NCBI RefSeq assembly: GCF_020099275.1
Contig: NZ_CP083646.1
Location: 1,674,001 to 1,738,000, forward strand
DNA length: 64,000 nt
Origin: Corynebacterium falsenii
GTDB taxonomy: Bacteria; Actinomycetota; Actinomycetes; Mycobacteriales; Mycobacteriaceae
Direction of reading: 5' to 3'
Positions 19,206 to 28,120 of this stretch are shown here, one piece after another. The translations under genes were made by a program, and so were the position numbers. How positions within the stretch are numbered: the stretch's first letter is position 1; every line of letters begins with the position of its first letter. The notes under the pieces were generated by a model that was given only the letters and a program-made list of their open reading frames with translations, had not been told where the DNA came from and searched no databases.

Positions 19206-19243
19206 AGCCCTTTCGACCCCTTTCGGGCAGCGAAAGGGCTTTT
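19206..19243 (+). terminator. Rho-independent terminator of ctaA
   Basis: AGCCCTTTCG (19206-19215) pairs with CGAAAGGGCT (19231-19240), a perfect 10-bp stem followed by TTT. It lies 86 bases after the ctaA stop. A second inverted repeat AGCCCCTG/CAGGGGCT (19256-19263, 19285-19292) lies between it and the convergent ctaB but has no T-run. Confidence 0.8.
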
Positions 19244-19349
19244 CACGCACGTTGAAGCCCCTGAAACCTCTGTGAAGAATGTTCCAGGGGCTGTTGATTG
19301 GAAGGATCCTGCGAGATTCTGCACGCGATCGAGAGAGGCCAGAAGAGCT

Positions 19350-19390
19350 CTCTAGGAGGGCTCTAGGAAAGCTCTAGTGAAGCTTAGGAG
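19350..19390. repeat. 11-bp tandem repeat at the ctaB stop codon
   Basis: CTCTAGGAGGG, CTCTAGGAAAG and CTCTAGTGAAG follow each other from 19350, and a partial fourth copy (CTTAGGAGA) contains the ctaB stop codon (19384-19386 on the minus strand). Confidence 0.75.
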
Positions 19391-20337
19391 AACAGCGATG
19401 CGATAGTGGACCAGCCCAGCACCGCGTCGATGGACAATGCGACGAACAGGATGCTGAGGTAGTTGTTCGAGAGGAAGAACAACTGCATGGGCTTCACCGG
19501 GGTGCCGTTCTTCACGCCCGAGTGCAAGCGATGCGCCATGATGATGAACCAAGCGCCGGATGCCACTGCAGCAGCCAGGTAGATCCAGCTGGCCGCTGGC
19601 ACGAGCAACAGTGACGTGATGACCGTGGCCCAGGTGTAAGCCAAGATCTGCCGAGTGACCTCCAGGGGGGGCTTCACGACGGGCATCATCGGCACACCGG
19701 CTGCCTCGTAGTCTTCCCGGTAGCGCATGCCCAGAGCCCAAGTGTGCGGTGGCGTCCAGAAGAAAATGATCATGAACAGGATGATGGCCTGAATCCACGA
19801 GGACCATCCTGCGTGGAATGCACCACCGTGGTTGTCGGTGACCACGGCCCAGCCCACGATGACCGGCATGCAGCCCGCGGCTCCACCCCAGATCACGTTC
19901 TGCCAGGTCCGGCGCTTGAGCCACTTCGTGTACACGTACACGTAGAACCAGATCGTCAGCAGGATGAAGCCTGCGGCCAACCACGAGTGGCAGAGCAGTC
20001 CGAGCCAGAGCACCGAACCAATCATGAGGACCCACGCGAAGATGCGGGCCTGCTGCACAGAGACGGTGTCCTTCGCCAGGGGGCGTCGGCGGGTGCGGCG
20101 CATGAGCTGGTCGATATCATGGTCGACCACGTTGTTGAACGTGTTGGCCGCACCAGCGCCCATCCAACCGCCGACGAGGGTGAGGAGAATCAGCCCGATC
20201 TGCACTTCGCCTCGAGCTGCCTGCAGCATGGCAGGAATGGTGGCCACCAGCAGTAGCTCAATGACCCGTGGTTTGGTCAGAGCTAAGTAAGCCTTGGCCG
20301 TCTCAGCGAATGTCTTCACCGGATGACTCGCCTCCAT
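19384..20337 (-). CDS. ctaB: Protohaem IX farnesyltransferase (haem O synthase)
   Basis: 317 residues of the UbiA family with about nine membrane helices. The prenyl-diphosphate site is [20 protein letters not shown], with the DxxxD motif near residue 80. A second conserved loop has [20 protein letters not shown]. The enzyme attaches a farnesyl group to haem B to make haem O, the substrate of CtaA. ATG 20337 has GAGGACA upstream; the open frame beyond has no homology and contains a 10-11-bp repeat. It lies divergent to tkt, as in other corynebacteria. Confidence 0.95.
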   Translation of the reverse strand: MEASHPVKTFAETAKAYLALTKPRVIELLLVATIPAMLQAARGEVQIGLILLTLVGGWMGAGAANTFNNVVDHDIDQLMRRTRRRPLAKDTVSVQQARIFAWVLMIGSVLWLGLLCHSWLAAGFILLTIWFYVYVYTKWLKRRTWQNVIWGGAAGCMPVIVGWAVVTDNHGGAFHAGWSSWIQAIILFMIIFFWTPPHTWALGMRYREDYEAAGVPMMPVVKPPLEVTRQILAYTWATVITSLLLVPAASWIYLAAAVASGAWFIIMAHRLHSGVKNGTPVKPMQLFFLSNNYLSILFVALSIDAVLGWSTIASLFS

Positions 20338-20664
20338 TGTCCTCGCGTATTTCTCGCGTTTTCTTGCGTGCTTCCTCACCGGAACGTCTCATCTACGCTA
20401 CCTGAGCTACCGCAATAGTCCGAAAAAGGGCACGCCCCTACAACAGTGCCGACCACGATTGTGGCTCGGCACCTTTTCAACAGGCTTCAACTCTACGCGC
20501 TTGTCCGCTGCTGCTGCGGATCGGACTCGCCTCAATATCCGGAATGACCGGTCGGTGGAACACAAAGGTCTCAAACGGCATTACTATGGGTAGCCGTATC
20601 CGAATATAACTGCGCTCAATACTCTGAAGCGATATGTGAAGCGAACCGTAGAAAGGCAGAAAAC
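20338..20664. other. 327-bp divergent region between ctaB and tkt
   Basis: It contains short repeats TCGCGT/TCGCGT/TTGCGT (20343, 20354, 20364) next to the ctaB start, a TAnnnT box (TACGCT, 20394-20399), a strong plus-strand terminator hairpin (20446-20477), and two -10-like boxes nearer tkt (TACTAT 20582-20587; TATAAC 20605-20610). GAAAGG precedes the tkt GTG. Confidence 0.55.
20446..20477 (+). terminator. Strong plus-strand terminator hairpin with no gene in front of it
   Basis: GTGCCGA-CCAC (20446-20456) pairs with GTGG-c-TCGGCAC (20461-20472) around GATT, with one bulged base, followed by CTTTTC. It would stop plus-strand transcripts about 190 bases before tkt, so it ends either a small RNA or an attenuated tkt leader. 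Confidence 0.7.
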
Positions 20665-22749
20665 GTGACTCTTCCACCCGATTTGGCCGCGCTGACCGTG
20701 CGAAACTACCCCGAGGACTGGAGTGATACGGACACCCGGGCGGTCGATCTGGCACGCGTTCTCGCCGCCGATGCCGTGGAGAACGTTGGCTCCGGCCACC
20801 CCGGCACCGCCATGAGCCTGGCTCCCCTGGCGTACACCCTCTACCAGCGCGTCCTGCGCCACGACCCCAAGGACACCAAGTGGGTCGGCCGCGACCGCTT
20901 CGTGCTCTCCGCCGGCCACTCGTCACTCACCCAGTACATCCAGCTGTACCTGGGCGGATTCGGCCTCGAGCTCGATGACATCAAGGCTTTGCGCACGTGG
21001 GGTTCCAAAACCCCGGGCCACCCCGAAGTGCACCACACCGATGGCGTAGAGATCACCACCGGCCCTCTGGGCCAGGGTCTGGCATCCTCCGTGGGCATGG
21101 CCATGGCCTCCCGCCGCGAGCGCGCGCTGTTCGACCCAGAGACTCCACTCGGCGAGTCCCCCTTCGATCACTACATCTACGTCATCGCTTCCGATGGCGA
21201 TATCCAGGAGGGTGTGACCAGCGAGGCTTCCTCCCTGGCAGGCACCCAACAGCTGGGCAACCTCATCGTTTTCTGGGATGACAACCGCATCTCCATTGAG
21301 GACCAGACGGAAATCGCCTTCACCGAAGACGTCGTGGCTCGATACGAGGCCTACGGTTGGCAGACCCTCGAGGTCACCGGCGAGGACGTGGAAGGTATCG
21401 AGGACGCAATCTCCAAGGCTAAGGCCGAGATCAACCGTCCGACCTTCATCCGCCTCCGTTCCGTCATCGCTTACCCCGCACCGAACAAGATGAACACCGG
21501 TGCTTCTCACGGCTCTGCCCTCGGCGCCGACGAGATCAAGGGGATCAAGGCTGAACTGGACTTCCCCGACGAGCCCTTCCCCGTGGAGGACTACGTCGTT
21601 GAGCACACCCGCAAGCTCGTCGATCGTGGCTCTAAGGCCCACGAACAGTGGACCAAGGACTTCGACGCCTGGGCAGAGAAGAACCCTGAGGGCAAGAAGC
21701 TCTACGACCGCCTGTACTCCCGCCAGCTCCCCGAGGGCTTCGACGCCGAGCTGCCGGCATGGGATGCCGGCGATTCCCTGGCAACCCGCAAGGCCTCCGA
21801 AGCAACCCTCCAAGCGCTAGGCAAGACCCTGCCGGAGCTGTGGGGCGGTTCTGCCGACCTTGCTGGTTCCACGAACACCATCATTAAGGATTCCCCGTCC
21901 TTCGGCCCCGAAGCCATCTCGACTCGTCAGTTCTCCGCCGAGCCCGGTGGCCGCAACCTGCACTTCGGCATCCGTGAGCACGGCATGACCGCCATCCTCA
22001 ACGGCATCGCACTGCACGGCCCCACCCGCCCCTACGGTGCGACCTTCCTGCAGTTCTCCGATTACGCTCGCGGTGCCGTTCGCTTGGGCGCCCTCATGGA
22101 GTCCGACGTCTACTACGTCTGGACCCACGATTCCATCGGCCTCGGTGAAGACGGCCCGACTCACCAGCCGGTGGAGCACTTGGCCGCACTGCGCGCCATC
22201 CCCCACCTCTCTGTGATCCGCCCAGCGGATGCCAACGAGACCGCCGTGGCGTGGGTTGAAGCCCTCAAGGCTCCCGAGGGCCCCAAGGCTCTCATTCTCA
22301 CCCGCCAGAACGTCCCGGTTCTCGAGGGCACCAAGGAAAAGGCTGCCAACGGCGTTGCCCGCGGCGCCTACGTTCTCGTCGAGTCCTCCACCGACACCCC
22401 AGAGGTCATCCTCATCGCCACCGGCTCCGAGGTTCAGCTCGCTGTGGAGGCAGCTGAGACCCTTGAGAAGGACGGCATCGGCACCCGCGTGGTCTCCATG
22501 CCGTGCATGGAGTGGTTCAAGGAACAGGACGAGGACTACCGCGAGTCGGTTCTGCCTTCCTCTGTGGAAGCACGCGTCTCCGTCGAAGCCGGAATCGCCA
22601 TGCCGTGGCACGAGTTCACCGGCTTCAAGGGCCGCAACATCTCCCTCGAGCACTACGGCGCGTCGGCCGACTACAAGACCCTCTACCGCGAATTCGGCAT
22701 CACCGCCGACGCCGTGGTGGATGCAGCCAAGCAGACCCTCGGCAAGTAG
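20665..22749 (+). CDS. tkt: Transketolase
   Basis: 694 residues, the standard length. The thiamine-diphosphate site has ASDGDIQEGVTSEAS and the conserved NNRISIE-like stretch (WDDNRISIE). The pyrimidine domain has LHFGIREHGM with the catalytic glutamate and THDSIGLGEDGPTHQPVEHL. Transketolase moves two-carbon units between sugar phosphates in the non-oxidative pentose phosphate pathway. GTG 20665 is preceded by GAAAGG. It is the first gene of the tkt-tal-zwf-opcA-pgl operon. Confidence 0.98.
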   Translation: MTLPPDLAALTVRNYPEDWSDTDTRAVDLARVLAADAVENVGSGHPGTAMSLAPLAYTLYQRVLRHDPKDTKWVGRDRFVLSAGHSSLTQYIQLYLGGFGLELDDIKALRTWGSKTPGHPEVHHTDGVEITTGPLGQGLASSVGMAMASRRERALFDPETPLGESPFDHYIYVIASDGDIQEGVTSEASSLAGTQQLGNLIVFWDDNRISIEDQTEIAFTEDVVARYEAYGWQTLEVTGEDVEGIEDAISKAKAEINRPTFIRLRSVIAYPAPNKMNTGASHGSALGADEIKGIKAELDFPDEPFPVEDYVVEHTRKLVDRGSKAHEQWTKDFDAWAEKNPEGKKLYDRLYSRQLPEGFDAELPAWDAGDSLATRKASEATLQALGKTLPELWGGSADLAGSTNTIIKDSPSFGPEAISTRQFSAEPGGRNLHFGIREHGMTAILNGIALHGPTRPYGATFLQFSDYARGAVRLGALMESDVYYVWTHDSIGLGEDGPTHQPVEHLAALRAIPHLSVIRPADANETAVAWVEALKAPEGPKALILTRQNVPVLEGTKEKAANGVARGAYVLVESSTDTPEVILIATGSEVQLAVEAAETLEKDGIGTRVVSMPCMEWFKEQDEDYRESVLPSSVEARVSVEAGIAMPWHEFTGFKGRNISLEHYGASADYKTLYREFGITADAVVDAAKQTLGK

Positions 22750-22793
22750 CCGCGGGCCCACAACCAACCACCGCATAAGGATTGATCGACATT

Positions 22794-23909
22794 ATGAGCA
22801 CTCCCGATAACATCAGTGCGCTGTCACAGGCTGGAACCTCCGTTTGGTTGGATGACCTCTCGCGTGATCGTCTGCGCAGCGGCAACCTGAAAGACGTCAT
22901 CGACAACAAGGGCGTAGTCGGTGTGACCACCAACCCCGCCATCTTCGCCAAGGCGATGTCCGCAGGTGACGCCTACAACGACCAGCTCCGCGAGCTCGCG
23001 GATAAGGGAACCCCAGCACACTCCGCAGTGTTCGACATGGCTGCCGACGACGTGCGCGAAGCCTGCGACGTCTTCGCCCCCATCTACGAAGCCACCGACG
23101 GAGTTGACGGCCGCGTGTCCCTCGAAGTCGACCCGCGCCTGGCCAACGAGCGCGAGGCCACCGTCACCCAGGCTCGGGAACTGGCCCGCACCGTGGATCG
23201 CGAGAACCTTCTCATCAAGATCCCGGCCACCGAAGAGTGCCTGCCCGCCATCACTGACGTGCTTGGCTCCGGTGTGAGCGTCAACGTCACGCTAATCTTC
23301 TCCGTGGCGCGCTACCGCCAGGTCATGGATGCCTTCATCGAAGGCATGAAGCTCGCCAAGGATAACGGCCACGATCTCACCAAGATCCACTCCGTCGCCA
23401 GCTTCTTCGTCTCCCGCGTGGACACGGAAATCGACAAGCGACTGGACGCCATCGGCACGGAGGAAGCCAAGGCGCTCAAGGGCAAGGCCGGAGTTGCCAA
23501 CGCACAGCTGGCCTACGCCGCCTTCAAGGAAGCACTGCTCGACAACCCCGAGTGGAAGGATCTTGAGACCCAGGGTGCCCATGTGCAGCGCCCGCTGTGG
23601 GCGTCGACCTCGGTGAAGAACCCTGAGTACCCGGACACCATGTACGTGACGAACCTCGCTGGTCCCAACACGGTCAACACCATGCCGGAAGAGACCCTGG
23701 ATGCCACGATCGATCACGGCACCGTCAGCGGCGATGCACTGGAGGGAACCGAGGAATCCGCCCACGAGGTGTTTGCGGCGCTGGATTCCATCGGCATCGA
23801 CCTCGGTGATGTGTGGAAGGTCCTGGAAACCGAGGGCGTGGAGAAGTTCGTGGATTCCTGGAACGAGCTGCTCGACACCCTGAGCGAACAGCTCGACGCC
23901 CACGAGTAA
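22794..23909 (+). CDS. tal: Transaldolase
   Basis: 371 residues, the long transaldolase form usual in actinobacteria. N-terminal SVWLDDLSR and [12 protein letters not shown], the Schiff-base lysine in [11 protein letters not shown] (near residue 145), and [15 protein letters not shown] are visible. The enzyme transfers a dihydroxyacetone unit between sedoheptulose 7-phosphate and glyceraldehyde 3-phosphate. ATG 22794 follows AAGGATTG. It lies 44 bp after tkt in the operon. Confidence 0.97.
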   Translation: MSTPDNISALSQAGTSVWLDDLSRDRLRSGNLKDVIDNKGVVGVTTNPAIFAKAMSAGDAYNDQLRELADKGTPAHSAVFDMAADDVREACDVFAPIYEATDGVDGRVSLEVDPRLANEREATVTQARELARTVDRENLLIKIPATEECLPAITDVLGSGVSVNVTLIFSVARYRQVMDAFIEGMKLAKDNGHDLTKIHSVASFFVSRVDTEIDKRLDAIGTEEAKALKGKAGVANAQLAYAAFKEALLDNPEWKDLETQGAHVQRPLWASTSVKNPEYPDTMYVTNLAGPNTVNTMPEETLDATIDHGTVSGDALEGTEESAHEVFAALDSIGIDLGDVWKVLETEGVEKFVDSWNELLDTLSEQLDAHE

Positions 23910-23929
23910 CCGCTCCCCCGCGTTGCCTT

Positions 23930-23951
23930 GTGCCAGCCACGTGCCAGCCAC
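23930..23951. repeat. Perfect 11-bp tandem duplication after tal
   Basis: GTGCCAGCCAC occurs twice head to tail (23930-23940, 23941-23951), 20 bases after the tal stop and before the zwf ribosome-binding site. Confidence 0.8.
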
Positions 23952-24001
23952 TACCGCCGAACAGGCCACTGAGTTAAGGATTGAAGGAACAATTGCCTGC
24001 T

Positions 24002-25564
24002 ATGTCCACCACTGAAATCGGCTACGGGTCGAACAACCCGCTGCGTGACGAACTGGATAAGAGGCTGCCACGGATCGCAGGGCCGTGTGGCCTTGTGATC
24101 TTCGGCGTGACCGGTGACCTCGCGCGGAAGAAGCTGCTGCCCGCGATCTACGACTTGGCCAACCGCGGCCTGCTCCCGCCGGGATTCAGCCTCATCGGCT
24201 ACGGCCGACGCGACTGGTCCAAGGAAGAGTTCGAGAACCAAGTTCTCGATGCCGTGAAGGACCGCGCACGCACCCCGTGGCGGCAGAGCGTGTGGGATCG
24301 CTTGGCGGAGGGGCTGTTCTTCGTCAAGGGCGACTTCACTACCGACGAAGCCTTCGACGCCCTGGCGAAAAAGACCCAAGAGCTCGACAAGACGCGCGGC
24401 ACCGCAGGCAACTGGGCTTACTACCTTTCCGTGCCCCCGGACTACTTCGCGAACGTGTGCGATCAGCTGGAACGCTCCGGGCTGGCGAAGGCCGATCCGG
24501 AACTCGGACCGGAGCACAACGGCTGGCGGCGCGTTGTCATCGAAAAGCCCTTCGGCCACGATGAGGAATCCGCTCGGGAACTCAACGACATCGTCAATAA
24601 GGTGTTCCCCGAATCCAGCGTGTTCCGCATCGACCACTACCTGGGCAAGGAGACGGTGCAAAACATCCTGGCGCTGCGCTTCGCGAACCAGCTGTTCGAC
24701 CCGCTGTTCAACTCCCACTACATCGATCACGTGCAGATCACCATGGCCGAGGACATCGGCCTGGGCGGGCGCGCGGGCTACTACGACGGCATCGGCGCCG
24801 CCCGCGACGTGATCCAGAATCACCTACTCCAGCTGCTGGCGCTCATTGCCATGGAAGAGCCCGTGGACTTCAACCCCGTGGAACTGCAGGCCGAAAAGGT
24901 GAAGATTCTGCGGGCCACCCGCCCGGTAGGGCCCTTCGCACAAACCACCGCCCGCGGCCAATACACCTCCGGCTGGCAGGGCTCTGAGCGCGTCCGAGGG
25001 CTGCGCCAGGAGGAGGGCTTCGACCCCGAATCCACCACAGAGACCTTCGCCGCGGCGACCTTCGAGATCTCCTCGCGCCGCTGGGCCGGCGTGCCGTTCT
25101 ACCTGCGCACCGGCAAGCGACTGGGCCGCCGAGTCACGGAGATCGCCTTGGTCTTCAAGGAAGCACCCCACCTTCCCTTCGGCGCTGGTCAAACCACCGC
25201 GCAGGGCAGCAACATGCTGGTCATCCGCGTGCAGCCGGACGAAGGCGTGCTCATGCGTTTCGGCTCCAAGGTGCCCGGATCAGCAATGGAAGTGCGCGAC
25301 GTCAACATGGACTTCAGCTACTCCGAGGCCTTCACCGAAGAGTCGCCGGAAGCCTACGAGCGCCTCATCCTCGACGCACTGCTGGACCAGGCCAGCCTGT
25401 TCCCCAGCAACGAGGAGGTCGAACTATCGTGGCGGATCCTCGATCCGATCCTCGAGCACTGGGCACTGCACGGTCGCCCCGAGGACTACCCCGCCGGAAC
25501 ATGGGGCCCCGCCGGTGCCGACAAGATGCTTGAGCGTTCGGGACGCGTGTGGCGTCGACCATAG
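24002..25564 (+). CDS. zwf: Glucose-6-phosphate 1-dehydrogenase
   Basis: 520 residues. The nucleotide-binding motif FGVTGDLARKKLLPA lies near residue 33, and the substrate motif RIDHYLGKETVQN contains the catalytic histidine region. The enzyme oxidises glucose 6-phosphate to 6-phosphogluconolactone with NADP. In Corynebacterium it forms a complex with OpcA, encoded next. ATG 24002 is chosen by family length; TTG 23993 is better spaced from GAAGGAA and cannot be excluded. The stop codon lies in an 11-bp repeat. Confidence 0.97.
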   Translation: MSTTEIGYGSNNPLRDELDKRLPRIAGPCGLVIFGVTGDLARKKLLPAIYDLANRGLLPPGFSLIGYGRRDWSKEEFENQVLDAVKDRARTPWRQSVWDRLAEGLFFVKGDFTTDEAFDALAKKTQELDKTRGTAGNWAYYLSVPPDYFANVCDQLERSGLAKADPELGPEHNGWRRVVIEKPFGHDEESARELNDIVNKVFPESSVFRIDHYLGKETVQNILALRFANQLFDPLFNSHYIDHVQITMAEDIGLGGRAGYYDGIGAARDVIQNHLLQLLALIAMEEPVDFNPVELQAEKVKILRATRPVGPFAQTTARGQYTSGWQGSERVRGLRQEEGFDPESTTETFAAATFEISSRRWAGVPFYLRTGKRLGRRVTEIALVFKEAPHLPFGAGQTTAQGSNMLVIRVQPDEGVLMRFGSKVPGSAMEVRDVNMDFSYSEAFTEESPEAYERLILDALLDQASLFPSNEEVELSWRILDPILEHWALHGRPEDYPAGTWGPAGADKMLERSGRVWRRP

Positions 25565-25630
25565 ATCGTCCCTAGATCGACCACAGATGTTGCCCACAGC
25601 GACATTGACAGCAGCGATGATGACAGCATC
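25562..25630. repeat. 11-bp and 15-bp tandem repeats between zwf and opcA
   Basis: TAGATCG at 25562 and 25573 and the degenerate CAGATGT at 25584 repeat with period 11; the first includes the zwf stop. A second array follows with period 15: GACATTGACAGCAGC (25601-25615) and GATGATGACAGCATC (25616-25630). Confidence 0.65.
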
Positions 25631-25654
25631 GACAACTGAGGAGCACCCGCCACA

Positions 25655-26716
25655 ATGATTATCGACCTACCGAACACCAGCACCCACATCATTAGCCAAA
25701 AACTCAGCGCCCTACGCGAGGAGCGCGGCGAGGTGGCCACCGGCCGCGTGCTCACGCTCATTGTCGTGGCATCCAGCGAGGACGACCTGCCCCGCATCAT
25801 CGACGCCACGCACGAGGCCTCGCGCGAGCACCCCGCGCGCGTGCTCATCCTCGTCAACCACCGCAAGTCCGACGAGGTGCACCTCGACGCGGAGATCCGT
25901 CTCGGTGGCGACGCGGGTGCGTCCGAGATCATCGTGATGCACAACCACGGCGAGCTGGTGGCTCATCGCGCCTCGGTGGTTACTCCCCTGCTGCTGCCCG
26001 ACACACCCATCGTGGCCTGGTGGCCGACGAACGGACCCCGCAACCCCGCGGCCGATGCTATTGGCATGCTCGCGACCCGCCGCATCACGGATTCTTTGCA
26101 CGACGACGATACGGACGCCCTGTTCCGGCGGCGGATGACATACACCCGCGGCGACTCTGACATGGCGTGGAGCCGGATCACCCTGTGGCGCGGCCTGCTC
26201 GCATCATCCCTCGATCAGCCGCCCTACGAACCCATCGATTCCGTAGAGCTGACAGGCCCCGCTGATGATCCCTCGACGGATATCGCCGCGGGGTGGCTCG
26301 CGGAGAAGCTCCAGGTTCCGGTGACCAGGCACAACAGCGGAACAGATGCCATCCCCCGCGACGATAAGGGCAACAAAACAATTTCTATCGAAAAGGCTGT
26401 TCTGCACCGCGAATCAGCTACGGTTGAGGTGACCGTTGTCGACTCCGAGACGGTGTCGATGAAGGTCGGAGACAAAGAGTCGCTGGTGACGCTCGGGCGC
26501 CGCCCACTGGCCGACTGCCTCGCCGAGGAGCTGCGGCACCTCGACCCCGACTACGCGTTCGGGCATGCGTTGCGAGGACTAGTCCGAGTCAACCGACCCG
26601 AGCGCACTAACCGGCTGCCGAACTACCGTGGCGCATCGATCCCGGATGAGGCTCCCGACCGGTGGAGTGCATCCGTCGCCGATGACCACTTTGCTGAGCA
26701 GGAGTCCCGCCGATGA
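25655..26716 (+). CDS. opcA: Glucose-6-phosphate dehydrogenase assembly protein OpcA
   Basis: 353 residues of the OpcA/OxPPCycle family. Visible blocks are MIIDLPNTSTH, LILVNHRKSDEVHLDAEI, LLPDTPIVAWWPTNGP and LTGPADDPSTDIAAGWLAEKL. OpcA is required for assembly or activity of G6PDH in actinobacteria and cyanobacteria. It lies between zwf and pgl, and its stop overlaps the pgl start (ATGA), which implies coupled translation. Confidence 0.96.
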   Translation: MIIDLPNTSTHIISQKLSALREERGEVATGRVLTLIVVASSEDDLPRIIDATHEASREHPARVLILVNHRKSDEVHLDAEIRLGGDAGASEIIVMHNHGELVAHRASVVTPLLLPDTPIVAWWPTNGPRNPAADAIGMLATRRITDSLHDDDTDALFRRRMTYTRGDSDMAWSRITLWRGLLASSLDQPPYEPIDSVELTGPADDPSTDIAAGWLAEKLQVPVTRHNSGTDAIPRDDKGNKTISIEKAVLHRESATVEVTVVDSETVSMKVGDKESLVTLGRRPLADCLAEELRHLDPDYAFGHALRGLVRVNRPERTNRLPNYRGASIPDEAPDRWSASVADDHFAEQESRR

Positions 26717-27543
26717 AAAACCCACCGCGCACCACCGAACCGACGATTAACCCCGATTCAGGCGTGGAACTTCGTGTTCGAGCATCGCAGGCAGCATTGG
26801 CCTCCTCAGTGGCCCGCGAATTCGTCTCTACCGTGGCCGCGTTGCAGCGCTCCGGCGATACCGTGACCGATGACGGCATGGTGCGAGTAGTTCTCACCGG
26901 CGGTGGCGCAGGCATTGCCACGCTGGCGGAGATCGCTGCGCTGGATCACGCCTCGCGCCAGACTGCGGAAGACTTCCCCATCGCATCCATCGATTGGTCG
27001 CGCGTGTACCTATTCTTCGGCGACGAGAGGTTCGTGCCCGCCGGGGATCCCGAGCGCAATGACAAGCAGGCGCATGATGCGCTGCTGCGTCACATCGACA
27101 TTCCGAACCTCAATGTGTACCGCTACCCCGCAGTGCAAGAAGGACAGGACCCGAGCGGCTCGGCACTCGACGAGGGTGCCGAGTTCTACGAGAAGTTCAT
27201 CGACTCCGTCGCACCGGATGGGTTCGATATTCACTTGCTCGGCATGGGACCCGAGGGGCACATCAACTCGCTATTCCCCCACACCAAGGAGCTGCTTGAG
27301 GCGCAAGGGTCCGTGGTGGCCGTGCGGGATTGCCCCAAGCCCCCGCCGGAGCGCATGAGTCTAACCCTGGACGCAGTCAATTCGTCCCGCCACGTGTGGC
27401 TACTCGTGTGCGGTGAGGCGAAGAAGGAGGCCGCAGAGCAGGTCTTTACCGGCGGCGACGCTGCCGAGTGGCCGGCAGCAGGTGTCCACGGGGTGGAATC
27501 CACCGTGCTGTGGGTTGATGAGTCAGCGAACCCACAGGGTTAA
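26713..27543 (+). CDS. pgl: 6-Phosphogluconolactonase
   Basis: 276 residues of the SOL/DevB type. The phosphate-binding region VVLTGGGAGIATL, WSRVYLFFGDERFVP and LLGMGPEGHINSLFP are the family motifs. It hydrolyses the lactone produced by Zwf to 6-phosphogluconate. It is the last gene of the pentose phosphate operon; gnd is not in the window. A 13-bp terminator follows the stop codon. Confidence 0.96.
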   Translation: MKNPPRTTEPTINPDSGVELRVRASQAALASSVAREFVSTVAALQRSGDTVTDDGMVRVVLTGGGAGIATLAEIAALDHASRQTAEDFPIASIDWSRVYLFFGDERFVPAGDPERNDKQAHDALLRHIDIPNLNVYRYPAVQEGQDPSGSALDEGAEFYEKFIDSVAPDGFDIHLLGMGPEGHINSLFPHTKELLEAQGSVVAVRDCPKPPPERMSLTLDAVNSSRHVWLLVCGEAKKEAAEQVFTGGDAAEWPAAGVHGVESTVLWVDESANPQG

Positions 27544-27592
27544 CGCAAGCGGTCGTGGGTCTGCGACCCTAGCGGCCTCTCATACACCGGAG

Positions 27593-27637
27593 GGGGCTAG
27601 CCAAGGCGTGTAGTAACGCGCTTGGCTAGCCCCTTTT
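27593..27637 (+). terminator. Rho-independent terminator of the tkt-pgl operon
   Basis: GGGGCTAGCCAAG (27593-27605) pairs perfectly with CTTGGCTAGCCCC (27621-27633), followed by TTTT. It lies 50 bases after pgl. Confidence 0.92.
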
Positions 27638-27655
27638 CCGTTGCAAAGAACCAAA

Positions 27656-27688
27656 GAACCTCCGAGCAATGAAAATGCCCAGAGGTTC
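27656..27688 (-). terminator. Probable terminator of secG
   Basis: On the minus strand GAACCTC (27688-27682) pairs with GAGGTTC (27662-27656), then TTTGGTTCTTTG. It lies 16 bases beyond the secG stop; the T-run is broken. Confidence 0.55.
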
Positions 27689-27703
27689 AGCTCAGCTCGT
27701 TTT

Positions 27704-27940
27704 CTAGAGGTTGTAGTGCAGCACCAGGTTCAGCGCCATGAGGGCGATGAGCCAGATGACGGCGGTGGTGATCGTCAGACGATCGAGGTTCTTCTCCGCC
27801 ACCGTGGAGCCGGAAAGGTTAGACTGCATACCGCCGCCGAACAGGCTGGACAGGCCACCGCCCTTACCCTTGTGGAGCAGCACGGAAAGCCCCATGAGCA
27901 GGCTGGTGATGACCAAGATGATCTGCAGAGTGAGGATCAA
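27704..27940 (-). CDS. secG: Preprotein translocase subunit SecG
   Basis: 78 residues with two membrane helices (about 3-23 and 55-75) and the conserved loop KGKGGGLSSLFGGG between them. SecG joins SecYE and helps SecA-driven protein export. TTG 27940 gives exactly the usual corynebacterial length and follows AAAGGTAGGA. Longer in-frame starts would add an unrelated Cys/Arg-rich stretch that overlaps the promoter. It lies between pgl (convergent) and ppc. Confidence 0.92.
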   Translation of the reverse strand: MILTLQIILVITSLLMGLSVLLHKGKGGGLSSLFGGGMQSNLSGSTVAEKNLDRLTITTAVIWLIALMALNLVLHYNL

Positions 27941-27974
27941 TGTCCTACCTTTACACTTCTCGTTAACGCCGTGC

Positions 27975-28001
27975 GCACACATGTGCGAGCGAGCACACAT
28001 G
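27975..28001. repeat. Direct repeat GCACACATG in the secG leader, period 18 bp
   Basis: GCACACATG occurs at 27975-27983 and 27993-28001. The first forms the palindrome CACATGTG with its right neighbour. Confidence 0.6.
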
Positions 28002-28009
28002 ACCGCACG

Positions 28010-28038
28010 ACAATAGTTGCTTGTAATCCAAGGTACAA
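28010..28038 (-). promoter_or_regulatory. Predicted secG promoter
   Basis: On the minus strand TTGTAC (28038-28033) and TATTGT (28015-28010) are separated by exactly 17 bases, a good vegetative promoter about 70 bases upstream of the secG start. Confidence 0.6.
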
Positions 28039-28080
28039 ATCTACCTGTCCCGTCGGGGCCGATGCAATCCACCACGCCCA

Positions 28081-28116
28081 CTGTGTTCGCTGTGTCCACT
28101 GCGCCCTCTGCGTCGA
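28081..28116. repeat. Four-copy 9-bp tandem repeat directly after ppc
   Basis: CTGTG, CTGTG, CTGCG and CTGCG begin at 28081, 28090, 28099 and 28108, each followed by four variable bases. The array ends five bases before the ppc stop codon. Confidence 0.75.
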
Positions 28117-28120
28117 GCAC

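Noticed and set aside
19256..19292. Second terminator between ctaA and ctaB
   Set aside because: The 8-bp arms are perfect but the loop is 21 bases and there is no T-run on either strand.
27941..28120. Longer SecG of 138 residues
   Set aside because: The extra part is Cys/Arg-rich, overlaps a good promoter and the 9-bp repeat, and has no counterpart in SecG.
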